From Kitasatospora sp. GP82 (lineage in GTDB: Bacteria > Actinomycetota > Actinomycetes > Streptomycetales > Streptomycetaceae), in the NCBI RefSeq assembly GCF_029892105.1, contig NZ_JARZAJ010000009.1, forward strand, positions 1 through 64,000: a stretch of 64,000 bases of DNA. Reading direction: 5' to 3'. Positions within the stretch are counted from its first letter, which is position 1; each line of letters starts with the position of its first letter. The notes under the pieces were generated by a model. That model was not told the origin of the DNA, ran no database searches, and saw only the letters and a list, made by a program, of their open reading frames with translations. The position numbers were made by a program, and so were the translations under genes. Shown here in pieces: positions 27,462 through 36,180 of this stretch.

Positions 27462-28097
27462 ATGAGAACGACGTCCGTCCTCCCGCGCGTTTCGATAGTG
27501 CTGGCCGGTGGGCTGGTCGCGGCCGGGCTGTTCACGCCTCCCGCGTCGGCCGCCGACACGTCGGTCGACCTGGCCTGCCAGGCCACGCCGCCGATCGGCT
27601 CCGCACAGACCTTCTCCCTCCACGCCGGCGTCAACGCCACCGCGCCGGGCACGGTGGCCTCCGGCAGTCAGTTCTCCGTCACCCTGGCTCCCGATCCGCT
27701 CGCGGTCCCCACCTCGGTGAGCGGGTACACCCTGAAGTCGATCAGCGACATCCAGCTCACGGTCCCGGTGCCCGCGAACACCACACTGATCGACGAGTCG
27801 ATCGCGGGCGGGTCCGACCCCGGTAGCGCAAGCGTCACCGTCAACGGCGGCAACGTCATTGTGACGGTGACCGGTCCGATTGCCGGAGGAAGCACGTTCA
27901 CGCTGCCCGCCCTCACGCTGGACCTGACGGCCGGCGCCTCCGGAAGCACCGTCCAGACCGCGCTCGGCGGCACCAGCTACTCGTCCCCCGGGCTGACCTT
28001 CACCGCGAGCGTCCCCGTCGGCTTCTTCAACGTCGACGTGCCCACCGCCTGCTTCCCCTCGTCGAACGAGATCCTCAGCTCGACAAGCGTCAGCTGA
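27462..28097 (+). CDS. Small secreted beta-rich protein
   Basis: A 211-residue exported protein. The N-terminus MRTTSVLPRVSIVLAGGLVA continues to the cleavage motif PPASAAD. The mature part is rich in Ser, Thr, Gly and Val with regular beta-strand patterning (SDIQLTVPVPANTTLIDES, GGNVIVTVTGPIAGGSTFTL), and two cysteines (LACQATPP, PTACFPSS) could join its ends. It resembles cell-surface beta-sandwich proteins of actinobacteria of unknown role. The start ATG 27462 is well placed after AGGAGA. No neighbours suggest a pathway. Confidence 0.65.
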   Translation: MRTTSVLPRVSIVLAGGLVAAGLFTPPASAADTSVDLACQATPPIGSAQTFSLHAGVNATAPGTVASGSQFSVTLAPDPLAVPTSVSGYTLKSISDIQLTVPVPANTTLIDESIAGGSDPGSASVTVNGGNVIVTVTGPIAGGSTFTLPALTLDLTAGASGSTVQTALGGTSYSSPGLTFTASVPVGFFNVDVPTACFPSSNEILSSTSVS

Positions 28098-28218
28098 GCG
28101 GCGTTCCGCGCCCGGCTGCCCGGGGCGGTGCGATCTCGGGCGGTGTGGTCTCGGTACGCGGTCGCCGCGCGGCGGGGCCGACGCGTGGCCGGCAAGGTGC
28201 CGGGTGCATGATGATCGC

Positions 28219-28437
28219 GTGAATGACTGGATAGCTGCCCGAAACGGTTGGACGTTGTTCCTGGTGTTCTGGGCGATCGCGCTGACGGGTGGGTTGCTCG
28301 GGGAAGCGACGTCGCGGACGTTCTTCGAGGACCACCCTGCGACATCGCTCGCCTCGAATCTGCCATGGCTGGTGGGCGGCTCCCTGTTCATGGCCCTGTG
28401 CGGCACCGCTGGTGCTCTGCGTCGGCGTCGACGTTGA
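28219..28437 (+). CDS. Small two-helix membrane protein
   Basis: A 72-residue protein with two hydrophobic segments (WTLFLVFWAIALTGGLLGEA and NLPWLVGGSLFMALCGTAGA) joined by a short polar loop and ending in a run of arginines, which predicts the C-terminus in the cytoplasm. It starts at GTG 28219; a GTG five codons upstream is also in frame. Codon bias supports it. The function is unknown. Confidence 0.55.
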   Translation: MNDWIAARNGWTLFLVFWAIALTGGLLGEATSRTFFEDHPATSLASNLPWLVGGSLFMALCGTAGALRRRRR

Positions 28438-28480
28438 GCATCCGGGAAGAGGCCTCCGGCCGCTTCACGGGGCCACCCCG

Positions 28481-28991
28481 TCAGCGGCCGGCGATGGCGT
28501 GCACGAAGCGGGCCCCGTCGATCATGCCGAGGCCGCTCGCCAGGTCGTGGCCCTTGGTGGCCTGGTAACCCTCGACGCCGGCTCAGGAGTTGTCGCCGCT
28601 CGTCACATCGGTGATGGCCGCTCCGCCCGGGCGGTGCGAGTGCGAGTCCGTACAGTCGCCGGTTGAGCTGGCCGAGGCGGTGCCCCGCCGGTTGGCCGGC
28701 GAGGGCGATGACGCCCGAGAAGACGGGGGTGGCTTCGCTGGTGCCGCCGGTGAGGTGCCAGCCGGCGCGGGCCGGGTCGTAGGACTCGTACGTCCAGGCT
28801 GCGCCGTCCACGGCTGCGCTCATGCTGATGTCGGGTGTGCCGCGGTGGTCGCCGGTGGTTGAGGAGCTGGCGGTCAGGGTGGTGCCGGTCGGCGCGGTGG
28901 GGGTCAGGCCGGTGGCGCCGATGGCGAGCAGGGCCAAGGCGCGGACCACCGTGGAGCGTCGGGGCGCTGCGGTGGCGGGGGAGCTGCCCAT
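28481..28991 (-). pseudogene. Sedolisin (S53) protease with large internal deletion and frameshift
   Basis: A good ribosome site (AAGGAG) and ATG at 28989-28991 start a signal peptide (VVRALALLAIGATGLTPTAP). Within 50 residues the frame jumps to the C-terminal part of a sedolisin: PDISMSAAVDGAAWTYESYD, then GGTSEATPVFSGVIALA, which holds the catalytic Ser. The propeptide and the region with the catalytic Glu and Asp are gone. Near 28640 the frame breaks: LNRRLYGLA continues in another frame as GITDVTSGDNS, a stop, then GYQATKGHDLASGLGMIDGA. Intact genes are around three times longer. It is a clear relic of a secreted acid protease. Confidence 0.8.
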
Positions 28992-29128
28992 GGGACTCCT
29001 TCGGTACGGCGAATCAACGGGCTCCGGCCATGGAAGGCCGACCCCGCCGTCTCGTCCGTCCGGGAGCTCTCGTGCCATGGCCATCGGAGGTGCCGGCTGG
29101 GCCCCCTACCGGCCACCTGAATAGGTAG

Positions 29129-29170
29129 TGGCCGATCCCGGTGCCGGTAACGCCACACCGGAATCGGCCA
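29129..29170 (-). terminator. Terminator hairpin downstream of the SDR gene
   Basis: TGGCCGATCCCGGTG (29129-29143) pairs with its inverse at 29156-29170 with one mismatch, around a 12-base loop. It lies 25 bases past the stop of the acyl-CoA metabolism gene set. Confidence 0.7.
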
Positions 29171-29194
29171 TCTGACGGCCGGTCAGTCACCCGA

Positions 29195-29953
29195 TCAGCG
29201 TGCCCCTCCGTTCACGTACAGGGTCTGGCCGCTGACGTAGGAGGCGTCCTCACTGGCCAGGAAGGCGACCACGGAGGCGATCTCCTCCGGCTGCCCGACC
29301 CGGCGCAGCGGAGTGCGGTCGGCCACCTCGGCCTGGTGAGCCTCGGCGGTGGCGCCGACCCGCTCGGCGGTGGCGGCGGTCATCGAGGTGGCGATGTAGC
29401 CCGGTGCCACCGCGTTGACGTTGATGTTGAACGGGCCCAGCTCGATCGCCAGCGTTGCCGTCAGGCCCTGGATCCCGGCCTTGGCGGCGGCGTAGTTGGC
29501 CTGGCCCCGGTTGCCGAGCGCGGAGCGGGAGCTGAGCGAGACGATCTTGCCGTACTTCTGCCGGACCATGTACTTCTGCGCCACATGGCTGCAGTTGTAG
29601 GCGCTGGTCAGATTGACCGTCAGCACGGCGTCCCAGTCCGCCTTGGGCATCTTGAAGAAGAGGTTGTCCCGGGTGATCCCGGCGTTGTTGACCAGGATGT
29701 GGATCCCGCCCAACTCCTGGGCCACGGCAGCGAAGACCGCGTCCACGGCGTCGTAGTCCGCCACGTCGCAGCCGTACGCCCGCGCTGTCCCGCCCTTGGC
29801 GGCGATCGCCTCCACCGTGCCCTGCGCCCGCTCGGCCGTCAGGTCCACTACGGCGACCGCGGCGCCCTCCTCGGCCAGCCGCAGCGCGGTGGCCGCACCG
29901 ATCCCCTGCGCCGCCCCGGTGACCACGGCGACCCTGCCTGCGAAACGTGCCAT
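29195..29953 (-). CDS. FabG-like short-chain dehydrogenase
   Basis: A 252-residue classical SDR resembling 3-oxoacyl-ACP reductases and 3-hydroxyacyl-CoA dehydrogenases. The cofactor motif TGAAQGIGAATALRLAEEG, the NNAG motif, and the active-site set (Ser in SLSSRSALGNRG, then YAAAK) are all intact. Because it follows acyl-CoA dehydrogenase and thiolase genes, oxidation of 3-hydroxyacyl-CoA is more likely than a role in fatty-acid synthesis. The ATG at 29951-29953 has AAGGAGA in front. About 140 bases separate it from the thiolase gene. Confidence 0.88.
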   Translation of the reverse strand: MARFAGRVAVVTGAAQGIGAATALRLAEEGAAVAVVDLTAERAQGTVEAIAAKGGTARAYGCDVADYDAVDAVFAAVAQELGGIHILVNNAGITRDNLFFKMPKADWDAVLTVNLTSAYNCSHVAQKYMVRQKYGKIVSLSSRSALGNRGQANYAAAKAGIQGLTATLAIELGPFNINVNAVAPGYIATSMTAATAERVGATAEAHQAEVADRTPLRRVGQPEEIASVVAFLASEDASYVSGQTLYVNGGAR

Positions 29954-30091
29954 GCCAATTCTCCTTGCCAGCTTGATGGTCGGAATCTTCCGGGCCTGTC
30001 CTGCCGATCCCGGGCGCCTGGCCGGCCCCGGCCCGAGGAGCAGGCGCAGGGCCGCCTAGGCATGGTTGCCGTCGGCGGACAGGCAGGTGGG

Positions 30092-31279
30092 TCAGACGCG
30101 CTCGACGACCACGGCGCTGCCCTGGCCAACGCCCACGCACATGGTGGCCAGGCCGCGCCGCGCGCCGGTACGGCGCATCCGGTGGAGCAGGGTGGTGAGG
30201 ATACGGGCACCCGAGCTGCCCAGCGGGTGGCCGAGCGCGATCGCGCCGCCGCTCGGGTTCACCAGTTCCGGGTCGAAGCCCAACTCGCCCACACAGGCCA
30301 GTGCCTGGGCGGCGAACGCCTCGTTGAACTCGGCCTCCTCGATGTCCCCGACCTGCCAGCCGACCCGGCCGAGCAGCTTGCGGGTCGCGGGTACCGGGCC
30401 GATGCCCATCACATCGGGGTGCACCCCGGCCGAGGCCCCGCCGACGTAGCGGCCGAGCGGCTCCAACTCCAGCTCCCGCAGTGCCTCCTCGCTCACCAGC
30501 AGCAGTCCGGCCGCGCCGTCGTTCATCGGCGAGGCGTTCCCGGCGGTCACCGTGCCGCCCTCCCGGAAGACCGGCTTCAGGCGGGCGAGCTTCTCCAGTG
30601 TGGTGTCCTCGCGGATGCTCTCGTCCTGCTCGACCGTCACTCCGTCCGGCCGCAGCACGGGCAGGATCTCGGCGTCGAAGTGCCCGTCCTTGCGGGCGGT
30701 GGCGGCCCGCTGGTGGCTGCGCAGCGCGAACTCGTCCTGTTGGTCACGGCCGATGCCGTACCGGGCGGCGACCTCCTCGGCGGTCTCGCCCATCGAGAGC
30801 ACGCCGTGCAGCTCCTGCATCCGGGGGTTGGTGAGCCGCCAGCCGAGCCGGGTGTCGTAGGTCTCGATCCGGTGCGGCAGTGCCTCGTCCGGGCGGGGGA
30901 GGACGAAGGGCGCGCGGCTCATCGACTCGCAGCCGCCCGCGAGCACGATCTCCGCCTCGCCGGAGCCGATGGCCCGCGCCGCCGTCGTCACGGCCTCCAT
31001 CCCCGAGGCGCAGAGCCGGTTGAGCGTGGCGCCGGGCACGCTGTCCGGCAGTCCGGCGAGCAGTACGGCCATCCGGGCGGCGTTGCGGTTGTCCTCCCCG
31101 GCCTGGTTGGCGGCGCCCCAGTAGACGTCGTCGATCCTGGCCGGGTCCAACTGCGGTACCTGATCGAGCAGTCCACGCAGTACGGCTGCCGAGAGGTCGT
31201 CGGGGCGTACGGTGGACAGCGCGCCGCGCAGCCGTCCGATCGGGGTCCGGCGGGCGGCGGCGAAGTAGACGGGACGCAC
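30092..31279 (-). CDS. Acetyl-CoA acyltransferase (thiolase)
   Basis: A 395-residue thiolase that splits 3-oxoacyl-CoA with CoA. Active-site residues are present: the acyl-accepting Cys in [12 protein letters not shown], the His in [17 protein letters not shown] and the second Cys in [13 protein letters not shown]. The N-terminus [20 protein letters not shown] is closest to PcaF/PaaJ-type and degradative thiolases. It starts at GTG 31277-31279. With the acyl-CoA dehydrogenase upstream and the SDR downstream it makes three of the four beta-oxidation steps. Confidence 0.92.
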   Translation of the reverse strand: MRPVYFAAARRTPIGRLRGALSTVRPDDLSAAVLRGLLDQVPQLDPARIDDVYWGAANQAGEDNRNAARMAVLLAGLPDSVPGATLNRLCASGMEAVTTAARAIGSGEAEIVLAGGCESMSRAPFVLPRPDEALPHRIETYDTRLGWRLTNPRMQELHGVLSMGETAEEVAARYGIGRDQQDEFALRSHQRAATARKDGHFDAEILPVLRPDGVTVEQDESIREDTTLEKLARLKPVFREGGTVTAGNASPMNDGAAGLLLVSEEALRELELEPLGRYVGGASAGVHPDVMGIGPVPATRKLLGRVGWQVGDIEEAEFNEAFAAQALACVGELGFDPELVNPSGGAIALGHPLGSSGARILTTLLHRMRRTGARRGLATMCVGVGQGSAVVVERV

Positions 31280-31313
31280 TTTCTCGGGCTCCTCTACAGG
31301 TGGTTCGGAAGAC

Positions 31314-31403
31314 GTGATGGCTCAGCGTGTGACGGCTCAGCGTGTGACGGTTCGGGACGTGATGGTTCGGCGTGTGACGGTTCGGGACGTGATGGTTCGG
31401 CGT
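31314..31403. repeat. Six tandem 15-bp units
   Basis: Six head-to-tail 15-mers fill the gap between the acyl-CoA dehydrogenase and thiolase genes. Units are of the type GTGAYGGYTCRGCGT, with GTGACGGTTCGGGAC and GTGATGGTTCGGCGT alternating in the last four. Each unit is five codons long. No gene is encoded. Confidence 0.9.
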
Positions 31404-31413
31404 ACGCCACTGC

Positions 31414-32577
31414 TCAGAATGCGCTGACGTCGGTCAGCGACCGGCCGATGAGCAGCTTCTGGATCTGGCTGGTCCCTTCGTAAAGGGTCATCACCCGGGC
31501 GTCGCGCAGGTACTTGCCGACGGGGTACTCGTCGATGAAGCCGTAACCGCCGAAGACCTGGAGCGCGTTGTTGGCCGCCTTGACCGCCGCCTCGCTGGCG
31601 TAGAGCTTGGCGACCGAGGACTCGGTGGCGAACGGAAGTCCGCGCTCGATGTGGTCGGCCACCCGCCAGGTCAGCAGCCGAGCCGCCTCGACCTCGACCG
31701 AGATGTCGGCGAGCAGCTCCTGCACCAACTGGTGCGAGGCGATGGGCTTCCCGAACTGCTCGCGCTCCTTGGCGTAGCCGACGGCCGCCTCCAGACAGGC
31801 GCGGGCGATGCCGACACAGCCGGCCGCGACCGACATCCGGCCCTTGGCCAGCGCGGCCATCGCCACCGTGAAGCCCTTGCCCTCGGCGCCGAGCCTGGCA
31901 CTGTCGGGGACCCGTACGCCGGTGAGGACGAGTTCGGCCGTCGCCTGGCCGCGCAGGCCCAACTTGCCGTGTATCTCCCGGCGTTCGAAGCCCGGCAGGT
32001 CGGTGGGGACCAGGAAGGCGGTCACTCCGCGATGTCCCTGCCGGTCCGGATCGGTGCCGCCGGTGCGGGCGAAGACCAGCGCCAGATCGGCCCATGTCCC
32101 GTTGGTGATGAACATCTTGGCGCCGGTGATCAGCCAGTCGTCGCCGTCCCGGACCGCCCGGGTGGTGAGGTTGGCGGCGTCCGAACCGGTGCCGGGCTCG
32201 GTGAGGGCGAAGCAGGCGAGCGCGTCGCCCGAGGTCAGCCGGGGCAGCCAGTGCCGCTTCTGCTCCTCGCTGCCGTAGCCGTTGACGGACTTGGCGACCA
32301 GGCCCAGCGACACCGAGACGATCCCGCGCACCGAGGAGTCGCCCCGGCCCAGCTCCTCCAGCACCAGGCAGTACGCCAGGTGGTCCCCGCCGCTGCCGCC
32401 GTACTCCTCGGGGATGGTCAGCCCCAGGAAGCCCAGCTTGCCCAGCTTGCCGATGATCGCCCGGTCCACCGATTCGGCGCGGTCCCAGGCGGCGGCGTAC
32501 GGCACGATCTCGCGATCGGTGAACTCGGCGGCCAGCTCGCGTACGGCGGCCTGCTCCTCGGAGAGTTCCAGGTTCAT
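31414..32577 (-). CDS. Acyl-CoA dehydrogenase
   Basis: A 387-residue FAD-dependent acyl-CoA dehydrogenase that makes the 2,3-double bond in an acyl-CoA. Typical blocks are present: GFLGLTIPEEYGGSGGDHLA, ACFALTEPGTGSDAANL, WLITGAKMFITNGTWADLAL, YAKEREQFGKPIASHQL, LQVFGGYGFIDEYPVGKYLR and the catalytic Glu region ARVMTLYEGTSQIQKLLIGR. It is first in the set acyl-CoA dehydrogenase, thiolase, SDR. It diverges from a TetR gene, and a palindrome lies in the shared promoter region. Confidence 0.93.
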   Translation of the reverse strand: MNLELSEEQAAVRELAAEFTDREIVPYAAAWDRAESVDRAIIGKLGKLGFLGLTIPEEYGGSGGDHLAYCLVLEELGRGDSSVRGIVSVSLGLVAKSVNGYGSEEQKRHWLPRLTSGDALACFALTEPGTGSDAANLTTRAVRDGDDWLITGAKMFITNGTWADLALVFARTGGTDPDRQGHRGVTAFLVPTDLPGFERREIHGKLGLRGQATAELVLTGVRVPDSARLGAEGKGFTVAMAALAKGRMSVAAGCVGIARACLEAAVGYAKEREQFGKPIASHQLVQELLADISVEVEAARLLTWRVADHIERGLPFATESSVAKLYASEAAVKAANNALQVFGGYGFIDEYPVGKYLRDARVMTLYEGTSQIQKLLIGRSLTDVSAF

Positions 32578-32631
32578 GGGCGGCGGACCCCTCGTCCTCG
32601 TCCCGTCCCCGGCCGGGAGGCCGGAGCGGTT

Positions 32632-32650
32632 AAACTAGCGGTGCAAGTTT
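32632..32650. promoter_or_regulatory. TetR-type operator candidate
   Basis: AAACTAGC-GGT-GCAAGTTT is an inverted repeat with one mismatch between arms, the only AT-rich patch in the 180-base divergent region. TAGTTT (minus) and TAAACT (plus) at its edge are plausible -10 elements for the two diverging genes, so a bound repressor would block both. Confidence 0.6.
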
Positions 32651-32756
32651 TTCTCGGACTGTAGCCCGCCAGGACCGGCTCTGGGAAGAGGCGCCCGGAT
32701 CGGGGCCGGCGGGGGCTGCCAGAATGATCGGGAACACACATCCGAAGGAGGCGATG

Positions 32757-33404
32757 ATGGCGCGCCCGCGCACCCCGCTGCTCAGCCGCGACCGCATCGT
32801 CACAACAGCTCTCGCACTCATCGACACCGAGGGTCTGGAAGGGCTCTCCACCCGCCGTCTGGCCACCGAACTCTCGGTCAGCGGCCCCTCGCTCTACAAC
32901 CACTTCGCCACCAAGGACGACCTGCTCGACGCCGTGGTGGACACCGTGATGGGCGAGGTCGACCTCGGTATGTTCGAGGGGCAGGAAGCCCCCGAGTGGC
33001 GTACGGCGCTGCGCGACTGGGCCCGCTCCTACCGCGCCGCCCTCGCCGCCCACCCCAACATCGTCCCGGTGCTCGCCCAGGGGCCCGGCCGCCGGCCCAA
33101 CGCGCTGCGCCTCGCCGACGCCGTCTTCGGGTGCCTGGTGGACGCCGGGTGGCCGCGCGGCCAGGCGACCAGGATCGGTGCGCTGATGCGGTACTTCATC
33201 ACCGGCTCGGCCCTCGGCTCCTTCGCCGCCGGCTTCCCCGAGGACGCCCAGGTCTACGCCGCCGAGTACCCGCACCTCGGCGAGGCCCACCTGCTCGCCG
33301 AACACCGCCGCAGTATCGACGAAGGCGCATTCGAGACCGGTCTTGAGGCGCTGCTGGACGGCCTCGAACTGCGCTACCGGCGGATCGTCGGCGCCACTCA
33401 CTGA
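32757..33404 (+). CDS. TetR-family transcriptional regulator
   Basis: A 215-residue repressor with an N-terminal helix-turn-helix domain (IVTTALALIDTEGLEGLSTR, then LATELSVSGPSLYNHFATKD) and a C-terminal ligand domain of the TetR_C type. It is divergent from the acyl-CoA dehydrogenase set and is likely to control it and itself through the palindrome at 32632. An acyl-CoA is a reasonable guess for the inducer. ATG 32757 is chosen over 32754 because the GAAGGAGG site is better spaced. Confidence 0.9.
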   Translation: MARPRTPLLSRDRIVTTALALIDTEGLEGLSTRRLATELSVSGPSLYNHFATKDDLLDAVVDTVMGEVDLGMFEGQEAPEWRTALRDWARSYRAALAAHPNIVPVLAQGPGRRPNALRLADAVFGCLVDAGWPRGQATRIGALMRYFITGSALGSFAAGFPEDAQVYAAEYPHLGEAHLLAEHRRSIDEGAFETGLEALLDGLELRYRRIVGATH

Positions 33405-33551
33405 CCCCGGGCACCCGACGCCGCGCGCTGATCCGGCGGGAACTGTCAGACAGGCCCTTACGGTGGAGGTGTCCAGGCCCAGCCGGGCGGGCCGTGCCCG
33501 GACGATCGGCCGACGTCGGGTGGGTGAGGCACGGCGCGGGGGTGCACGAAG

Positions 33552-33577
33552 GGCCCCGCTCCTTTCGGTGCGGGGCC
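33552..33577. terminator. Bidirectional terminator between tetR and the sugar permease
   Basis: GGCCCCGC (33552-33559) and GCGGGGCC (33570-33577) form an 8-bp stem flanked by A-rich and T-rich bases (GAAG before, TTTC after). It sits between convergent genes. Confidence 0.75.
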
Positions 33578-33598
33578 TTTCGGCGAGCGGGTCGGGTG

Positions 33599-35020
33599 TC
33601 AGCCCATGTCCTCCAGGCGGACGCCCTTGGTCTCCTTCATGAAGCGGGCCACGAAGATGATCGACAGTCCCGCGAAGGCCGCGTAGATCGCGTACGTGGC
33701 GGAGAGGCTCCAGCTGGCCATCGACGGGAACGACACGGTGATGGCCCAGTTGGCGATCCACTGTGCCGAGGCGGCGACCGACAGCGCTGCCGCCCGGATC
33801 CGGTTCGGGAACATCTCGCCGAGCATCACCCAGACCACCACGCCCCAGGACAGCGCGAAGAAGAGGACGAAGGCGTTGGCGGCGACCAGTGCCACCGTGC
33901 CCTGAAGGTCGGGGATGTGGACGTTCTTCCCGCTGCCGGTTGCCGAGCTGAACGCCCAGGCGGCGGCGCCGAGCGAGACGGCCATACCGGCCGAGCCGAT
34001 CACCGCCAGCGGCTTGCGGCCGATCCGGTCGACCAGCAGGATCGCGATCACCGTACCGACGATGTTGATGATCGAGCTGGAGAAGCTGATCAGCAGCGAG
34101 CTGCTCTGGTCGATCCCGACGGACTGCCAGAGGATCGACGAGTAGTAGAAGATGACGTTGATACCGACCAGCTGCTGGAAGACCGAGAGCCCGATACCGA
34201 CCCAGACGATCGGCAGCAGGCCGAAGCGCCCGCCGAGCAGGTCCTTGAAGCGCGGCTGGTGGTCGGAGGCGATCAGACCCTGGACCTCGGCGATCCGGGC
34301 GTCGGTGTCGATGCCCTCGCCCTCGACCTCGCGGAGCACCGTACGGGCGTCGGCCAGCCGGTTCATGGAGATCAGGTAGCGGGGCGACTCCGGGATCATC
34401 GAGGAGAGCACGAAGTAGACCACGGCGGGGATCACACAGATCCCGAGCATCCACTGCCAGGCCTCCAGGCCGAGCAGGTGTCCGCGGGTGTCGCCACCCG
34501 CCGACTCGGTCAGCACCCAGTTGACCAGCTGCGAGATCGCGATGCCGAGCACGATCGCGGCCTGCTGGAAGGACGCCAGTCGGCCCCGGTACCTGGTCGG
34601 TGCGACCTCGGCGATGTAGGTGGGGGCGATCACCGAGGCTATGCCGATCGCCGCGCCGCCGAGCACCCGCCAGAACGCCAGGTCCCAGGCCGCGAAGGGC
34701 AGCATCGAGCCGATCGCGCTGATCGCGAAGAGGATGGCCGCGACCTTCATGACTCGAATGCGGCCATAGCGGTCGGCAAAGCGCCCGGCCAGTGCGGCGC
34801 CGACCGCCGAACCGAGCAGGGCGGAGGAGACGATCAGGCCGGTGACACCGTCGCCGATCCCGAACCTGTTCTGGATGCCGGACACCGCACCGTTGATCAC
34901 GGAGCTGTCGTAGCCGAACAGGAAGCCGCCGAGAGCGGCGGCTGCGGTGATGAAGACGACGAAGCCGAGTCGGTCCGGGGCCTGGGCCCCGGACCGTTGG
35001 GGCTGCTGGGTGACGCTCAC
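33599..35020 (-). CDS. MFS sugar porter (glucose permease-like)
   Basis: A 473-residue, 12-helix sugar porter of the major facilitator superfamily. Signatures include GGFLFGYDSSVINGA in helix 1, GRFADRYGRIRVM after helix 2, RVLGGAAIGIASVIAPTYIA in helix 4, PESPRYLI, and VDRIGRKPL in the second half. It is closely similar in layout to the streptomycete glucose permease GlcP, so glucose/H+ symport is the best guess. The 110-base upstream region is AT-rich for this genome, with TACTAT as a possible -10. Confidence 0.9.
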   Translation of the reverse strand: MSVTQQPQRSGAQAPDRLGFVVFITAAAALGGFLFGYDSSVINGAVSGIQNRFGIGDGVTGLIVSSALLGSAVGAALAGRFADRYGRIRVMKVAAILFAISAIGSMLPFAAWDLAFWRVLGGAAIGIASVIAPTYIAEVAPTRYRGRLASFQQAAIVLGIAISQLVNWVLTESAGGDTRGHLLGLEAWQWMLGICVIPAVVYFVLSSMIPESPRYLISMNRLADARTVLREVEGEGIDTDARIAEVQGLIASDHQPRFKDLLGGRFGLLPIVWVGIGLSVFQQLVGINVIFYYSSILWQSVGIDQSSSLLISFSSSIINIVGTVIAILLVDRIGRKPLAVIGSAGMAVSLGAAAWAFSSATGSGKNVHIPDLQGTVALVAANAFVLFFALSWGVVVWVMLGEMFPNRIRAAALSVAASAQWIANWAITVSFPSMASWSLSATYAIYAAFAGLSIIFVARFMKETKGVRLEDMG

Positions 35021-35134
35021 GATCTGACTCCTGTACTCAACGCTGAGGCGCTGAGATAGTAACCCCAGATCGTTTAAGGCTTGTACATCAGGTCCGATTT
35101 CATCACTTCACCTCTTCAAAACTTGAACACAAGC

Positions 35135-36118
35135 TCAGGCGTGCGGCCCGACCGGCTCCGCCAGTGACAGTCCGAACCGCCCCTGCTCGTCCGTCCACCA
35201 GTCGGCCAGCCGGAACCCGGCTGCCGCCAGCTCGTCGGCGATCCTGGAGTGCCGGAACTTGGCCGAGACCTCGGTCCGCAGCTCCTCTCCCTCCTCGAAG
35301 TGCACCGAGAGACCGAGCGCCGCCACCGTCACCATCTGCGACCTGCGCGAACGCAGCCGCATCTCGATCCACTCGGCCCTCGGATCCCAGAGCGCGACAT
35401 GGTCGAACATCTCGGGGTCGAAGTCCGCCGACAGCTCGCGGTTGACCACGTTGAGTACATTGCGGTTGAACGCGGCCGTCACCCCTGCGGCGTCGTCGTA
35501 GGCGGCGACCAGCGTATGGACGTCCTTGACCAGGTCGGTGCCGAGCAGCAGCGAGTCGCCCGGCTCCAGCTCCCGGCGCAGCGCGGCGAGGAACTCGGCC
35601 CGTTCGGCGGGCAGCAGGTTGCCCAGCGTTCCACCGAGGAAGGCGACCAGCCGGGGCCCGTTGCCCGGGGGCAGTCCGAGGCCCTGGGTGAAGTCGGTGA
35701 CCACGCCGTGCACCGCGAGTCCGGGGTACTCCTCGGTCAGCGCCTGCCCGGCGGCCGCCAGCGCGCTCTCGCTGACGTCCACGGGTACGTACGCCCGCAG
35801 GCTGCCCACCTCGCGCAGGGCGTCGAGCAGCAGCCGGGTCTTCTCGGAGGAGCCCGAGCCGAGTTCCACCAGGGTGCGGGCCTTGGTCACCGCCGCGATC
35901 TCGCGTGCGCGGGCGGTCAGGATCTCGCGCTCGGCGCGGGTGGGGTAGTACTCGGGCAGCCGGGTGATCTGCTCGAACAGCTCGCTTCCCCGGGCGTCGT
36001 AGAACCACTTCGGCGGCAGCCACTTGGGGCTGGCGGTCAGGCCCTGCTGCACATCGTGCCGTAGTGCGCGGCCGAAGTGGTCGGTCGGCAGCAGGCGGGT
36101 GAGGTCGAAGGTGCTCAT
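35135..36118 (-). CDS. egtD: EgtD, histidine N-alpha-methyltransferase
   Basis: A 327-residue SAM-dependent enzyme that trimethylates histidine to hercynine, the first step of ergothioneine synthesis. It has the family N-terminus with [20 protein letters not shown] and YYPTRAE, the SAM-binding [19 protein letters not shown], and the substrate-pocket region [12 protein letters not shown] and IEMRLRSR. Length is typical. It is the last gene of the egtABCD set; 62 bases separate it from egtC, with a plausible ribosome site before the ATG at 36116-36118. Confidence 0.96.
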   Translation of the reverse strand: MSTFDLTRLLPTDHFGRALRHDVQQGLTASPKWLPPKWFYDARGSELFEQITRLPEYYPTRAEREILTARAREIAAVTKARTLVELGSGSSEKTRLLLDALREVGSLRAYVPVDVSESALAAAGQALTEEYPGLAVHGVVTDFTQGLGLPPGNGPRLVAFLGGTLGNLLPAERAEFLAALRRELEPGDSLLLGTDLVKDVHTLVAAYDDAAGVTAAFNRNVLNVVNRELSADFDPEMFDHVALWDPRAEWIEMRLRSRRSQMVTVAALGLSVHFEEGEELRTEVSAKFRHSRIADELAAAGFRLADWWTDEQGRFGLSLAEPVGPHA

Positions 36119-36180
36119 GGCGAGGAATTCCTCTCGCAGTGCGATCAGTTGACGCTACTGACGCGACTGGGTTGGTGCGG

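Noticed and set aside
27263-27826. 187-codon plus frame upstream of the small secreted protein
   Set aside because: It runs into the secreted-protein gene in another frame, and the signal peptide and ribosome site favour the start at 27462.
25761-29084. Minus-strand open frame of 1107 codons
   Set aside because: It joins the sedolisin relic, antisense of the secreted-protein gene, a coding-like remnant and antisense of the phosphatase gene. It is open because GC-rich antisense frames rarely hit stops.
31314-31403. Possible CRISPR-like array
   Set aside because: The units are directly adjacent with no spacers and only 15 bp long, so it is a minisatellite.
32574-34454. 626-codon minus frame across tetR and the permease
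   Set aside because: Shadow frame; the TetR and sugar-porter proteins in other frames show complete family motifs.
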